Positions 61,601 to 64,000 of a stretch of 64,000 bases of DNA are shown one piece after another. The notes beneath the pieces are model-generated. The model saw only the letters and a list, made by a program, of their open reading frames with translations, searched no databases and had not been told where the DNA came from. Numbering within the stretch: the first letter of the stretch is position 1; each line of letters begins with the position of its first letter. Origin of the DNA: Uloborus plumipes (taxonomy: Eukaryota > Arthropoda > Arachnida > Araneae > Uloboridae); contig JAXGGA010000067.1 in the NCBI GenBank assembly GCA_038373865.1, positions 310,001-374,000 of the forward strand. Direction: 5' to 3'. Position numbers and translations under genes: made by a program.

Positions 61601-63618
61601 TCAGTCTTATGCACCCTTTATTAAATCTCAAACACGTCTAATGCTTTCTTTCTTTTTATGTCTGAATAGAATTTGGGACTTAACGTGGACCATGTGGAAT
61701 AGGGTGGGGCGAAAAATAAAAAGGTTTTCATATCAACTTCTAATAGTTTCCAAAAGTTGTCTTTGGTTATAGTTAGCTTTTGTGCAAAATTTGAGAAAAA
61801 TCGGTTAATATCTTCAGGGGGCGCTGCGATCGCAAAGTTTTATCATTGCTTTTATCGAGATTTTATGGTTAAAATATGAAAAATAATGCCGTTAGCTAAT
61901 ATCATTGCATTTTTTTTACTCATAAGATATATTCATGCATTCAAAGCATATGAAATAACCCACAAAAAATATTTTATATGATATATTTATATTTCAAGCA
62001 TTTAAAAAGAAACCAAAATGTGAAAAAAAGTGATTTTTTTGAAATATAAATATATCATATAAAATAATGTTTGTGAGTCATTTCATATGCTTTTAATGCA
62101 TGAAAACATCTTTTGAGTAAAAAAAACCCAAAGAGACTAGCTAAAGGCATTCTTTTTGATATTTTAACCATAAAATTCATAACAAAGCTATGATAAAACT
62201 TTGCGATCGCAGCGCCCCCTGAAGATATTAACCAATTTTTCTCAAATTTTGCCCAAAAGCTAACTATCACCAAAGACAACTTTTGGCAACTATTAGAAGT
62301 TTATCTGAAAAACTTTTTATTTTTCGCCCCACCCTAATGTGGAAGCCACTGCTTCAGTGTATTGTCAGTAATAATATGAGAAACTATGACTATCCTAATT
62401 TCTTCAATCGTACAATTAAAATGGCCTTACATCAACCCTCAGTCCCAGTATGGGTCAGTAATTTATTCATCGTTCTGCATATGATTTACACTGCCGTACT
62501 TAGACCAAAAATCATATCTGCACTTTTAACAAAATTGAATTATTGTCCCCAGGTGGACTTTTGAGGCGTATTTTACCTAAATACAACGATTTAGGGTCAT
62601 TTGATGAAGTAAAATATTTTTTACAAAATTCTGAAAACACATCCCCTGAATCAAATACATTCAGGCACGAAACGTTAAACAGCAATATCTCAGTTTGAGA
62701 TCGTCTGCAAATACCGAGTTTGCGCTTAGCACAATAAGTATTGACAATAATAAAATGAGAAAATGTGACTATTTCTTTTTCTGCAATCATAAAATCAAAA
62801 TGACCTTACATCAACACTCACTTCCAGTATGGGTAGAAACTGCCCCAGTGGCCAGTAATTTATTCATCGTTCTGCATATGATTTACACTGCCGTGCTTAG
62901 ACCAAAAACCATATCTGCACTTTTAACAAAATTGAATTATTATCACCAGGTGGACCTTTGTGGCGTATTTTACCTAAATACAACAATTTAGGGACATTTG
63001 ATGAAGTAAAATATATATATTTTTTAAATTCTGAAAACACATCTCCTGAATCAAATACTGTCTTCCCGCTTAATCGGGTAACGGATAAACGAATACCTCG
63101 CTTATACGAATAAAACATCCTCGAACCGAATGTTTCCCATGATATAGACGCAATGTTAAAAATCCCCGCTTAAACAAATATCCCGCTTAATCGAATAAAA
63201 TTTCTTAGAGCCAATAGTATTCGTTTAAGCAGGGCCGACAGTACATGGAGACACAAAACTTTAAACAGCAATTTCTCAGTTTGAGATCTTCTGCAGATAT
63301 CGCTTTTACGCTTAGCACCAATAAGTATTGACAATAATAAAATGAGAAGCTATGACTATTCTAATTTCTTCAATCTATTTCGGTACAATCGAAATGACCT
63401 TACATCAACCCTCACTCCCAGTATGGGTAGGAACTGTCCCGGTGGCCAGTCGTTCGGTACGTAACGGTAGAACTCAACATCATCCTTGTACCACTTCACG
63501 GAGTAGAGATTGTCTTCGTCCAGCTCGTAGCTGCAGATCAGCTCGACTGTTTCGCCTTGAGTGGTGGGGCTTGGCACGTCCATCATCAGCATTCGGATAG
63601 CACCAAGAGACGCGGGGG
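26373..63618 (-). CDS. beat: Beaten path (Beat)-like Ig-superfamily gene, five 3' exons, 5' end outside window
   Basis: Five minus-strand exons join in frame: 63618-63404, 50661-50526, 34285-34152, 27948-27711 and 26500-26373. They total 851 nt, or 282 complete residues plus stop. Each has an AG acceptor and GT donor, and the intron phases agree (0, 1, 0, 1; the first exon is entered in phase 1). Exons 1 and 2 make a V-type Ig domain (Cys28, Trp42, Cys95, counting from the first whole codon here). Exons 3 and 4 make a second Ig domain (Cys142, Trp155, Cys204). Exon 5 gives a hydrophobic tail. The motifs LYSVKWYKD, EFYRY, YRCEVSAEAP and FQTV are hallmarks of the Beat family, which in Drosophila binds Sidestep-family receptors and controls motor-axon fasciculation. 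Which Beat paralogue this is cannot be told by eye. The signal peptide should be in an exon past base 64000. No frameshift or stop was seen, so the gene looks functional. Confidence 0.93.
26501..27710. other. Last beat intron (about 1.2 kb)
   Basis: It lies between donor 27710 and acceptor 26501. It contains a small inverted repeat, ATGTATAATTTACTTTC / GAAAGTAAATTATACAT, at about 26806-26856, and a TACAGT MITE at its 5' edge. Confidence 0.8.
27497..27694. mobile_element. TACAGT-family MITE, copy 2, next to a splice donor
   Basis: It begins TACACTCTGAAAATTGAAC and ends TTTTTTACAGTGGTA. The inside is GTTTTTACAGTATAATACTG and AACAGCAAATTTG-type units as in copy 1. It ends about 17 bp from the donor at 27710. 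Confidence 0.75.
27711..27948 (-). CDS. beat: beat-like exon, second half of Ig domain 2
   Basis: This 238-nt exon has 79 codons and 1 nt. The acceptor is TTTTTATTTTTAG|GCT in phase 0. The donor is CATG|GTAAGT in phase 1. It encodes the second half of Ig domain 2, with the closing cysteine in MKLKCTATI after a SLSLRFIV strand. The membrane-proximal part is less conserved and has an NMS glycosylation sequon near the 3' end. A copy of the TACAGT MITE family ends about 17 bp beyond the donor. Confidence 0.92.
27949..30308. other. Intron between beat exons, AT-rich part
   Basis: No additional exon was recognised. At 28674 TTAACCCCTTACCTGCCGAC looks like a piggyBac-type end, but no matching right end was found. 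Confidence 0.55.
30309..30468. repeat. Short foldback MITE
   Basis: TTGAAGGGGGCAAGTGGATA followed by AAGGTGAT is inverted at about 30442-30468 (ATCACCTTTATTCACTTGCC). The same end motif recurs at 30541-30566 and 33121-33146. Confidence 0.65.
30541..30880. repeat. Duplicated segment, copy 1
   Basis: CCTTTATCCACTTGCCCC through GAAAATATGGGTGTCCCGAA is repeated almost exactly at 33119-33457. The main difference is the length of the A-run at 30731 versus 33308. Confidence 0.8.
30688..31951. mobile_element. TIR element, about 1.26 kb, TA-flanked
   Basis: The left end is CAGTAAAATGGGGTAAATCG and the reversed right end is CCGTAAAATGGGGTGTATAG. Both sit next to TA and are followed by GGAACA-type motifs. 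The interior repeats GGTCAATCGGAACAC. No intact transposase was recognised. It is probably Tc1/mariner-type non-autonomous, by its TA target. Confidence 0.6.
32095..32128. repeat. Poly-T tract
   Basis: A run of about 34 T. A second T-run lies at 32669-32700. Confidence 0.9.
32790..33118. repeat. Partial copy of the CCTACTTTCCCGT element
   Basis: GGCCTACTTTCCCGTTAAAG, then AAAGTAGG-ATTTGGAGAT and CCTAATAACTTTTGACT follow the same order as in the longer copy at 34563-36147. It is interrupted on the right by the duplicated segment at 33119. Confidence 0.55.
33119..33457. repeat. Duplicated segment, copy 2
   Basis: This is a direct copy of 30541-30880. On both sides sits CAATTTTGAATAGTTCACAA (33039 and 33455), so it lies between duplicated target-like sequence of about 40 bp. 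Confidence 0.8.
33578..34102. mobile_element. Possible TTAA-flanked MITE
   Basis: The left TTAACCCATTAATGCC and the reversed right TTAACTCATTCATACA share TTAAC-CATT-AT. The TTAA target and CCC start suggest piggyBac type. The ends are only partly matched. Confidence 0.4.
34152..34285 (-). CDS. beat: beat-like exon, first half of Ig domain 2
   Basis: This 134-nt exon, too short for a simple ORF scan, was found by reading the minus strand. The acceptor is TTTCTTTGTCAG|TG in phase 1 and the donor is GAAATA|GTAAGT in phase 0. The G left by the previous exon plus TG makes a valine. The exon then reads LPTEGPKITGG, followed by YRVGDTVLVNC and LQWYINDEI. It holds the first cysteine and the tryptophan of the second Ig domain. 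NCT is a potential N-glycosylation site. The P-x-ITG and YRVGD motifs are typical of this position in Beat proteins. Confidence 0.94.
34629..34708. repeat. 21-bp tandem repeat, four units
   Basis: ATATCGCCAAGT(C/T)(C/A)AAAAA is repeated four times in a row. Confidence 0.85.
34811..35400. repeat. Tandem array, four units of about 148 bp
   Basis: CCTAATAACTTTTGA(A/G)TGAAC recurs at about 34811, 34959, 35103 and 35252. Each is followed by TCCGATTTG, AAACTTTTTTTTGTT, GAAAGATCT and TTCAACATTGAACCGTTCAA. The short open frames here translate this repeat. Confidence 0.85.
36148..37177. other. Intron DNA, nothing recognised
   Basis: AT-rich, no repeat boundary and no exon-like frame. Confidence 0.5.
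37178..37998 (+). mobile_element. Truncated Helitron with helicase remnant
   Basis: It starts TCTATATATATAAGAAATTC after A. It ends with the hairpin GGCGGAACAGAGTTCGCC, GGGCCAG, CTAG before T. It is 821 bp, so most of the Rep-helicase is missing. The 3' end and the last helicase motifs remain. Confidence 0.88.
37596..37835 (+). pseudogene. Helitron helicase (Pif1-like) C-terminal fragment
   Basis: The frame encodes about 79 residues of the C-terminal end of a Helitron Rep/helicase. It has FKRLQFPIRLAF, MTSNKSQGQSL (helicase motif V region), FSHGQLYVACSGSR (motif VI, normally SHGQLYVA-SR-) and a TAG-less tail ending at TGA. Full Helitron proteins exceed 1000 residues. Here only the end survives, and motif VI has lost its usual SR spacing (CSGSRVG). 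In the family this domain unwinds DNA during rolling-circle transposition. It is surely inactive. Confidence 0.88.
38243..38686 (+). pseudogene. Tc1-family (type II) transposase fragment
   Basis: VFTDESWLCVQQHDGRIRVC carries the first catalytic aspartate of a Tc1 transposase. It is followed by RRGE-like and HNGPALDIMVCGDIGYNSHT, then a stop. The next 220 bp continue the protein in shifted frames (NPHFNSIIHDHAWHA region). A sister copy is at 42693-42916, near-identical where they overlap. The right side is cut by the mariner at 38689. Confidence 0.8.
38689..39966 (-). mobile_element. mariner-family transposon, 1278 bp
   Basis: The inverted ends are CAGGGTGCGGCAGAAAAACC and, reversed, CAGGGTGCGGCAAAAAAACT, each continuing CGGACAA. 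TA is duplicated at 38687-38688 and 39967-39968. The length is that of a complete mariner. It landed between two Tc1 remnants of opposite orientation. Confidence 0.92.
38858..39747 (-). pseudogene. mariner-family transposase, frameshifted
   Basis: On the minus strand an N-terminal helix-turn-helix part (39747-39535) has RHTVSNAISRYK and RRPGSGRKLT, then a stop. After a frame change comes KSILFKDEMLFTVE, with the first catalytic Asp. The second Asp lies in FQQDSVRAHR, which is in another frame. The third is in PNLNPMDYSVWSILK near 38990, so the triad is DDD with about 38 residues between the last two. The three frames show at least two frameshifts. The long 200-residue frame is partly out of frame in its middle. 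The mariner group would need a tree. Confidence 0.85.
39969..41108 (-). mobile_element. Tc1-family (type I) element, right part
   Basis: The right end is GGCGGAAAAAAAAATCCCAA on the minus strand, beginning CACT after TA at 41109. The left end and the transposase C-terminus are absent, cut at the mariner insertion. It is the same family as 43334-47469. Confidence 0.85.
39971..40870 (-). pseudogene. Tc1-family (type I) transposase remnant
   Basis: On the minus strand it starts MPLRRRRSHYQQLNDFKRCR and stops soon after. It continues GGFSFRDIA (DNA-binding helix), TVHDYWKLWSRDGTTSRR and ILRTAVAHRTASAADIRAAV in the frame of 40730-40515. The catalytic core follows in fragments, ending PAKSPGLSPIDNVWDI near 40000, where the third acidic residue region sits. 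Stops and frameshifts make it dead. The paralogous copy at 46677-47434 lacks this N-terminus. Confidence 0.82.
41399..41581 (+). pseudogene. Uncharacterised repeat-borne ORF, copy A, truncated by hAT end
   Basis: The frame reads LLGGKMTHWFFTCHINYARYL then PVYLHEILNL, and later MNGFCSITID. The NYARY-PVYL-E-L...F..I..D pattern resembles a protein often found in many copies in arthropod and cnidarian genomes. I cannot name its function. It is cut at 41582 by a sequence starting CAGTGGCGTAAG. The copy at 47760 shows how it continues (DQVIEQ). Confidence 0.55.
41582..41859 (+). mobile_element. hAT-type element, left end only
   Basis: CAGTGGCGTAAGAACAGGGG is the same left end as the complete 579-bp element at 47943. 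The candidate target copy is ATCATTTT. Similarity stops at 41859 and no right end follows. Confidence 0.7.
42218..42916 (+). pseudogene. Tc1-family (type II) transposase remnant
   Basis: It starts MHRIQHRSSFDQVSEFDRRR, with YRDYGLSFREIGTRFGQNET (helix-turn-helix) and IRICDRWMQ, then a stop. The linker continues with breaks (RDDRRSVRMTVKE, PSVTHRSVSARTFR). After another frame it resumes at RTADWNEIVFTDDSCFCLHH, with the first catalytic Asp, up to ALDIMVCGGIGYNSHT and a stop. The C-terminal half and both transposon ends are missing. The overlap with 38243-38463 is near-identical, so they are recent relatives. Confidence 0.82.
43590..46671. mobile_element. Giant foldback element, 3.08 kb, arms about 1.28 kb
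   Basis: The arms 43590-44870 and about 45386-46671 are near-perfect inverted repeats beginning GGTCAATCCATG. They surround about 515 bp of AT-rich spacer. GGTA stands on both sides (43585-43588 and 46673-46676) and occurs once in the reconstructed Tc1 frame, so it is a candidate 4-bp target duplication. No transposase frame is present. The class is unknown. Confidence 0.88.
44724..45529. mobile_element. hAT-like core within the giant palindrome
   Basis: The inner ends read CAGTGTTTCCCAACCTTTTC, a wording typical of hAT termini, and are inverted at 45529. The surrounding TCTAGA is shared. This may be a hAT element with long inverted ends that lies at the centre of the larger foldback. Confidence 0.5.
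47470..48221. repeat. Duplicated flank, copy B
   Basis: Partner of 41109-41859. Differences seen are single bases (for example CTCACAG versus CTCTCAG, ACTAG versus ACAAG). Confidence 0.92.
47760..48600 (+). pseudogene. Uncharacterised repeat-borne ORF, copy B, split by a hAT MITE
   Basis: The same frame as copy A reads NYARYLPVYLHEILNL and GFCSITIDQV up to 47942. After the 579-bp insertion the frame resumes IEQAGKIEKQREDRQESR and stops. The joined IDQVIEQ motif is well known from the multi-copy family this resembles. The family's function is unknown to me. There is no start context or intron evidence, so it is probably carried by a mobile element. Confidence 0.55.
47943..48521. mobile_element. 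hAT MITE, 579 bp, with 8-bp target duplication
   Basis: The inverted ends are CAGTGGCGTAAGAACAGGGG and, reversed, CAGGGGCGTAGGAACCGGGG. ATCAGGTT (47935-47942) and ACCAGGTT (48522-48529) are an 8-bp duplication with one change. A G-run near 48010 and AT-rich DNA lie inside. No transposase. Confidence 0.88.
48601..49261. other. Intron DNA, nothing recognised
   Basis: AT-rich without recognisable exon or repeat ends. Confidence 0.5.
49262..49947 (+). pseudogene. Tc1-family transposase C-terminus and right end
   Basis: SDVSPIENMWFMVAQRL (49290-49343) holds the third acidic residue region. After the MITE at 49353-49656 the protein resumes SPATTIDQLCQHVEAAWSAL and ends MPRRVAAVMGNNGGYSGY-stop at about 49811. 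The right inverted end is CTTGGTGTTGCAATTTGG...CAGTG, next to TA at 49948. The N-terminal two thirds and the left end are absent. A one-base frame change lies at the MITE site. Confidence 0.85.
49353..49656. mobile_element. 304-bp MITE inside the Tc1 fragment, TA-flanked
   Basis: The ends GGCAGGAATTCTAGTGAAAC and, reversed, GGGCAAGGATTCAAGTGAAA continue into CAATCGCTACTGG and its inverse. TA lies on both sides. It interrupts the Tc1 reading frame. Confidence 0.82.
49950..50525. other. Intron just 3' of beat exon 2
   Basis: A 94-codon open frame (50134-50418) has no recognisable domain and no splice context that fits the gene. It is taken as chance. Confidence 0.5.
50526..50661 (-). CDS. beat: beat-like exon, second half of Ig domain 1
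   Basis: This 136-nt exon has 45 codons and 1 nt. The acceptor is TTCTTCCAG|CTA in phase 0, matching the previous exon. The donor is TTTG|GTAAGG, leaving phase 1. It encodes strands E to G of the first Ig domain. It has the second cysteine in TYRCEVSAEAP and ends FQTV...MTVF, the most conserved signature of the Beat family. A TACAGT-type MITE begins roughly 90 bp upstream of the acceptor. Confidence 0.95.
50750..51490. mobile_element. TACAGT-family MITE, copy 3, with nested palindrome
   Basis: ACGCTGTTGTTTTTACAGTA, ATGCTGGCATCAGGGGTTCC and ACTGTAAAAGCACAGTAATA match copy 1. The sequence is interrupted at about 50900-51435 by the AGGGGTGTCC palindrome and resumes TGTAAAATTATC. It begins about 90 bp upstream of a beat acceptor. 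Confidence 0.65.
50896..51441. mobile_element. AGGGGTGTCCGTAAC palindromic element, copy 1
   Basis: The ends GGCATTTTACGGTATTTGTG and, reversed, AGCATTTCACGGTATTTGTG continue into ACATAGGGGTGTCCGTAAC. The arms run about 200 bp inward with GGACTCTAC and TCAATGTAGAGTCCG facing each other. No coding sequence. Confidence 0.72.
51491..52748. other. Intron DNA, nothing recognised
   Basis: AT-rich; short open frames only. Confidence 0.5.
52753..53264 (-). mobile_element. piggyBac-type MITE, 512 bp, TTAA-flanked
   Basis: TTAA at 52749 and 53265 flank the ends CCCTTAGTTTGGCA and, reversed, the identical CCCTTAGTTTGGCA. GTATCCTGTAGGATA occurs near both ends. CCC-starting ends with a TTAA target are the piggyBac hallmark. 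On the minus strand ATGGCATCACGTCGATTACA (MASRRLQ) resembles the start of arthropod piggyBac transposases, but the rest is gone. Confidence 0.85.
53269..54260. other. Intron DNA, nothing recognised
   Basis: AT-rich with a T-run near 53364. Confidence 0.5.
54263..55211. mobile_element. TACAGT-family MITE, copy 4, with nested palindrome
   Basis: The ends are CACTGCAAAAAATAAGTTGT and, reversed, CACTGTAAAACATGAATGTT, with TA on both sides (54261, 55212). Internal units are AATTTTACAGTTTATTACTG. The palindrome at 54374-54910 is inserted inside. Confidence 0.82.
54374..54910. mobile_element. AGGGGTGTCCGTAAC palindromic element, copy 2, left end lost
   Basis: Its arms match copy 1 at 50.9 kb (AAAAGTTTAAAATTTTTATA, TTTCATAGTTCACTTTATAT). 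The right end is GTTACGGACACCCCT. The left end stops at TAACAAAAC, so the terminal AGGGGTGTCCG is missing there. Confidence 0.72.
55690..56975. repeat. Tandem array, five units of about 270-315 bp
   Basis: CTTGCAGTCAATTTGAACGA starts units at about 55735, 56052, 56321, 56612 and 56891. Each has a GTCCTTC...AAGGCGTTATTCCTTC block and AAAATCATATTATTAGCTCG. The later units are the most alike. Confidence 0.88.
56976..57910. other. Intron DNA with G-runs
   Basis: Homopolymer G near 57231 and 57822. No exon recognised. Confidence 0.5.
57911..58480. repeat. Two diverged direct repeats of about 150 bp, one holding a SINE
   Basis: TTGGTTCAC(G/A)A(T/A)ACACTGCCATCTA(C)C-GGAGTTCTTCGAGAAA and TTGGTTCATTTCT-AATTTAAATTTAAAA occur at 57911-58008 and 58058-58117 plus 58400-58450. 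The second unit is split by the SINE. Confidence 0.7.
58118..58399 (-). mobile_element. tRNA-derived SINE with 13-bp target duplication
   Basis: Read on the minus strand it has AGAGGTCAGAGCAGTCTGCC (A-box region) and CCCGGGTTCGAATCCTGG (B box) at the 5' end. The 3' tail is CAACAACAACAAC. CGATTGGTTCATT is repeated exactly at 58105-58117 and 58400-58412. It is a non-coding retroposon. Confidence 0.88.
58555..58609. repeat. CA microsatellite
   Basis: About 27 CA units. The minus-strand (CV)n open frame here is this repeat. Confidence 0.95.
59420..59707 (+). mobile_element. tRNA-derived SINE with 9-bp target duplication
   Basis: GGCCCAATCGGTAAGG (A box) and CCCGGGTTCGATCCCAG (B box) lie about 30 bp apart near the 5' end. 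A 230-bp unrelated body follows. ATTATAAGA is repeated at 59411-59419 and 59708-59716. It differs in body sequence from the SINE at 58118. Confidence 0.85.
59886..59955 (-). mobile_element. pogo/Tigger-like terminal fragment
   Basis: The minus strand reads ACAGTTGAACCTCGTTAATT then CGATTACGCTTAAAAAGAAT, matching the fragment at 9228-9294. Confidence 0.5.
59960..61100. other. Intron DNA, nothing recognised
   Basis: AT-rich with a T-run near 60090. No exon-like frame. Confidence 0.5.
61118..61195. repeat. Small hairpin, about 78 bp
   Basis: TTAACCCCCTGACGGTTCTG faces GTGCCGAACCGTCGGAGGGTTAA. TTAA at both edges would fit a tiny piggyBac-type MITE. Confidence 0.5.
61702..62334. mobile_element. 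633-bp palindromic MITE, TA-flanked
   Basis: The ends are GGGTGGGGCGAAAAATAAAA and, reversed, GGGTGGGGCGAAAAATAAAA. The arms of nearly 300 bp include CAGGGGGCGCTGCGATCGCA and its inverse. Each arm differs by scattered bases. TA stands on both sides. No coding sequence. Confidence 0.88.
62418..62460 (-). pseudogene. Beat exon 3'-edge copy 1
   Basis: The minus strand reads PILGLRVD then GTAAGGCCATTTT: the last eight codons of the real exon with one change, then an intact donor. Further upstream the similarity to the exon stops. Confidence 0.8.
62797..62857 (-). pseudogene. Beat exon 3'-edge copy 2
   Basis: The minus strand reads WPLGQFLPILEVSVD then GTAAGGTCATTTT: fifteen codons with three changes and an intact donor. 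The upstream part of the exon and any acceptor are missing. Confidence 0.85.
63056..63236. mobile_element. pogo/Tigger-like MITE, about 179 bp, TA-flanked
   Basis: The ends are CTGTCTTCCCGCTTAATCG and, reversed, CTGTCGGCCCTGCTTAAACG. Inside are repeated CGCTTA-ACGAATA motifs. The sister repeat unit at 62660 has a single TA at this place, so the empty site is visible. Confidence 0.85.
63404..63618 (-). CDS. beat: beat-like exon, first half of Ig domain 1
   Basis: This 215-nt exon finishes a split codon (2 nt) and adds 71 codons. The acceptor is CTTTCCTTCCAG just above 63618. The donor is GAT|GTAAGG, with the exon ending at 63404 in phase 0. It carries the first Ig cysteine (ELICSY), the core tryptophan (SVKWYKD) and the EFYRYVP motif, and ends in the family-typical proline/glycine turn before VRVD. 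The mature N-terminus and signal peptide must come from an upstream exon outside the window. The last 30-45 nt and the donor are also present as two decayed copies at about 62.4 and 62.8 kb. Confidence 0.94.
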
Positions 63619-63677
63619 CTGGAAGGAAAGTCAGTTTGTGAAACATGTAGTTGAGTGTGTAACATTCAAGAGATATA

Positions 63678-64000
63678 CACTGCAAAAAATAGATGTTGTT
63701 TTGATAGTATAATACAGCTATTTTTACTATATTTTACAGTATTAAACTGTGAAATTGCTAATTTTACAGTAGTAAACACTAACATTCCTAGTTTAAAGTA
63801 ACAAACTATAAAATCGCTAGTTTCACAGTTTTAAACTGGAACCTCTGCTGCCAGTATTATACTGCTGTTTTTACAGTATAATACAGCTAATTTTATGTTA
63901 AAATTGCTAATTTTACAACAACAAACTGCTAAAACTGCTAGTTTTATGACAATAAACTGAAACTAGGTAGTTTTACAGTTTATTACTGTGCTTTTACAGT
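63678..64000. mobile_element. TACAGT-family MITE, copy 5, runs off the window
   Basis: It begins TACACTGCAAAAAATAGATG. It has GTTTTTACAGTATAATACAG, CTGCTGCCAGTATTATACTG and TTTACAGTTTATTACTGTG. Its left end is about 60 bp from the beat acceptor at 63619. Confidence 0.8.

Larger units (their letters stand above)
62346..63403. repeat. Triplicated exon-edge plus intron segment
   Basis: Three successive copies share AGTATTGACAATAATAAAAT, GACTATT, then the beat exon 3' edge and donor. The exon edges are at about 62418-62460, 62800-62855 and the real one at 63404. They continue GTGCTTAGACCAAAAA, TAACAAAATTGAATTATT and GCAATATCTCAGTTTGAGAT. The third copy is the functional exon. Confidence 0.85.

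Overview
The window looks like nuclear DNA of an arthropod, most likely a chelicerate and perhaps a spider. It is AT-rich, intron-dominated and crowded with DNA transposons, Helitrons, tRNA-derived SINEs and foldback elements. The lineage guess is inference from the kind of repeats and from the one host gene. Nothing bacterial, organellar or viral was seen.

One host gene can be supported. It is a beaten path (Beat) family immunoglobulin-superfamily gene on the minus strand. Five coding exons lie at 63404-63618, 50526-50661, 34152-34285, 27711-27948 and 26373-26500. Every junction has GT/AG sites and compatible phase (0, 1, 0, 1). Together they give 282 residues: two Ig domains, each with its Cys-Trp-Cys core, and a short hydrophobic C-terminus. 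The signal-peptide exon must lie beyond base 64000. The introns are about 12.7, 16.2, 6.2 and 1.2 kb, so bases 26.4-63.6 kb are mostly intron. The first 26 kb lie 3' of the gene and carry no host exon I could support.

Region by region: 1-7 kb has foldback repeats and AT-rich DNA. 7.0-8.6 kb is a Helitron. 9.3-10.1 kb is a hAT MITE with a perfect 8-bp target duplication. 10.2-11.2 kb is a diverged tandem array. 11.7-15.6 kb is a foldback element with GATCGG-rich arms. 16.7-20.9 kb has a 653-bp palindrome and a tandem array split by a Helitron. 23.8-24.9 kb is a dead Tc1-like element. 30-37 kb has several TIR elements and arrays. 37.2-38.0 kb is a Helitron with a helicase remnant. 38.2-50.0 kb is a nest of Tc1, mariner, hAT and giant-palindrome insertions built on a duplicated segment. 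50.9-57 kb has a piggyBac-type MITE, nested palindromes and a five-unit array. 58-60 kb has two SINEs with target duplications. 61.7-63.4 kb has another long palindrome and a triplicated segment carrying copies of an exon edge.

Three points stand out. A TACAGT-rich MITE family lies within about 100 bp of a splice site at three of the five exons. The 3' edge and splice donor of exon 63404-63618 have been copied twice into the downstream intron. A 3.08-kb near-perfect palindrome sits inside a Tc1 element, bounded by a candidate 4-bp duplication. No new multi-gene system was found; the novelty is in repeat architecture around one neuronal adhesion gene. All coordinates and identities were read by eye, without alignment or database search.
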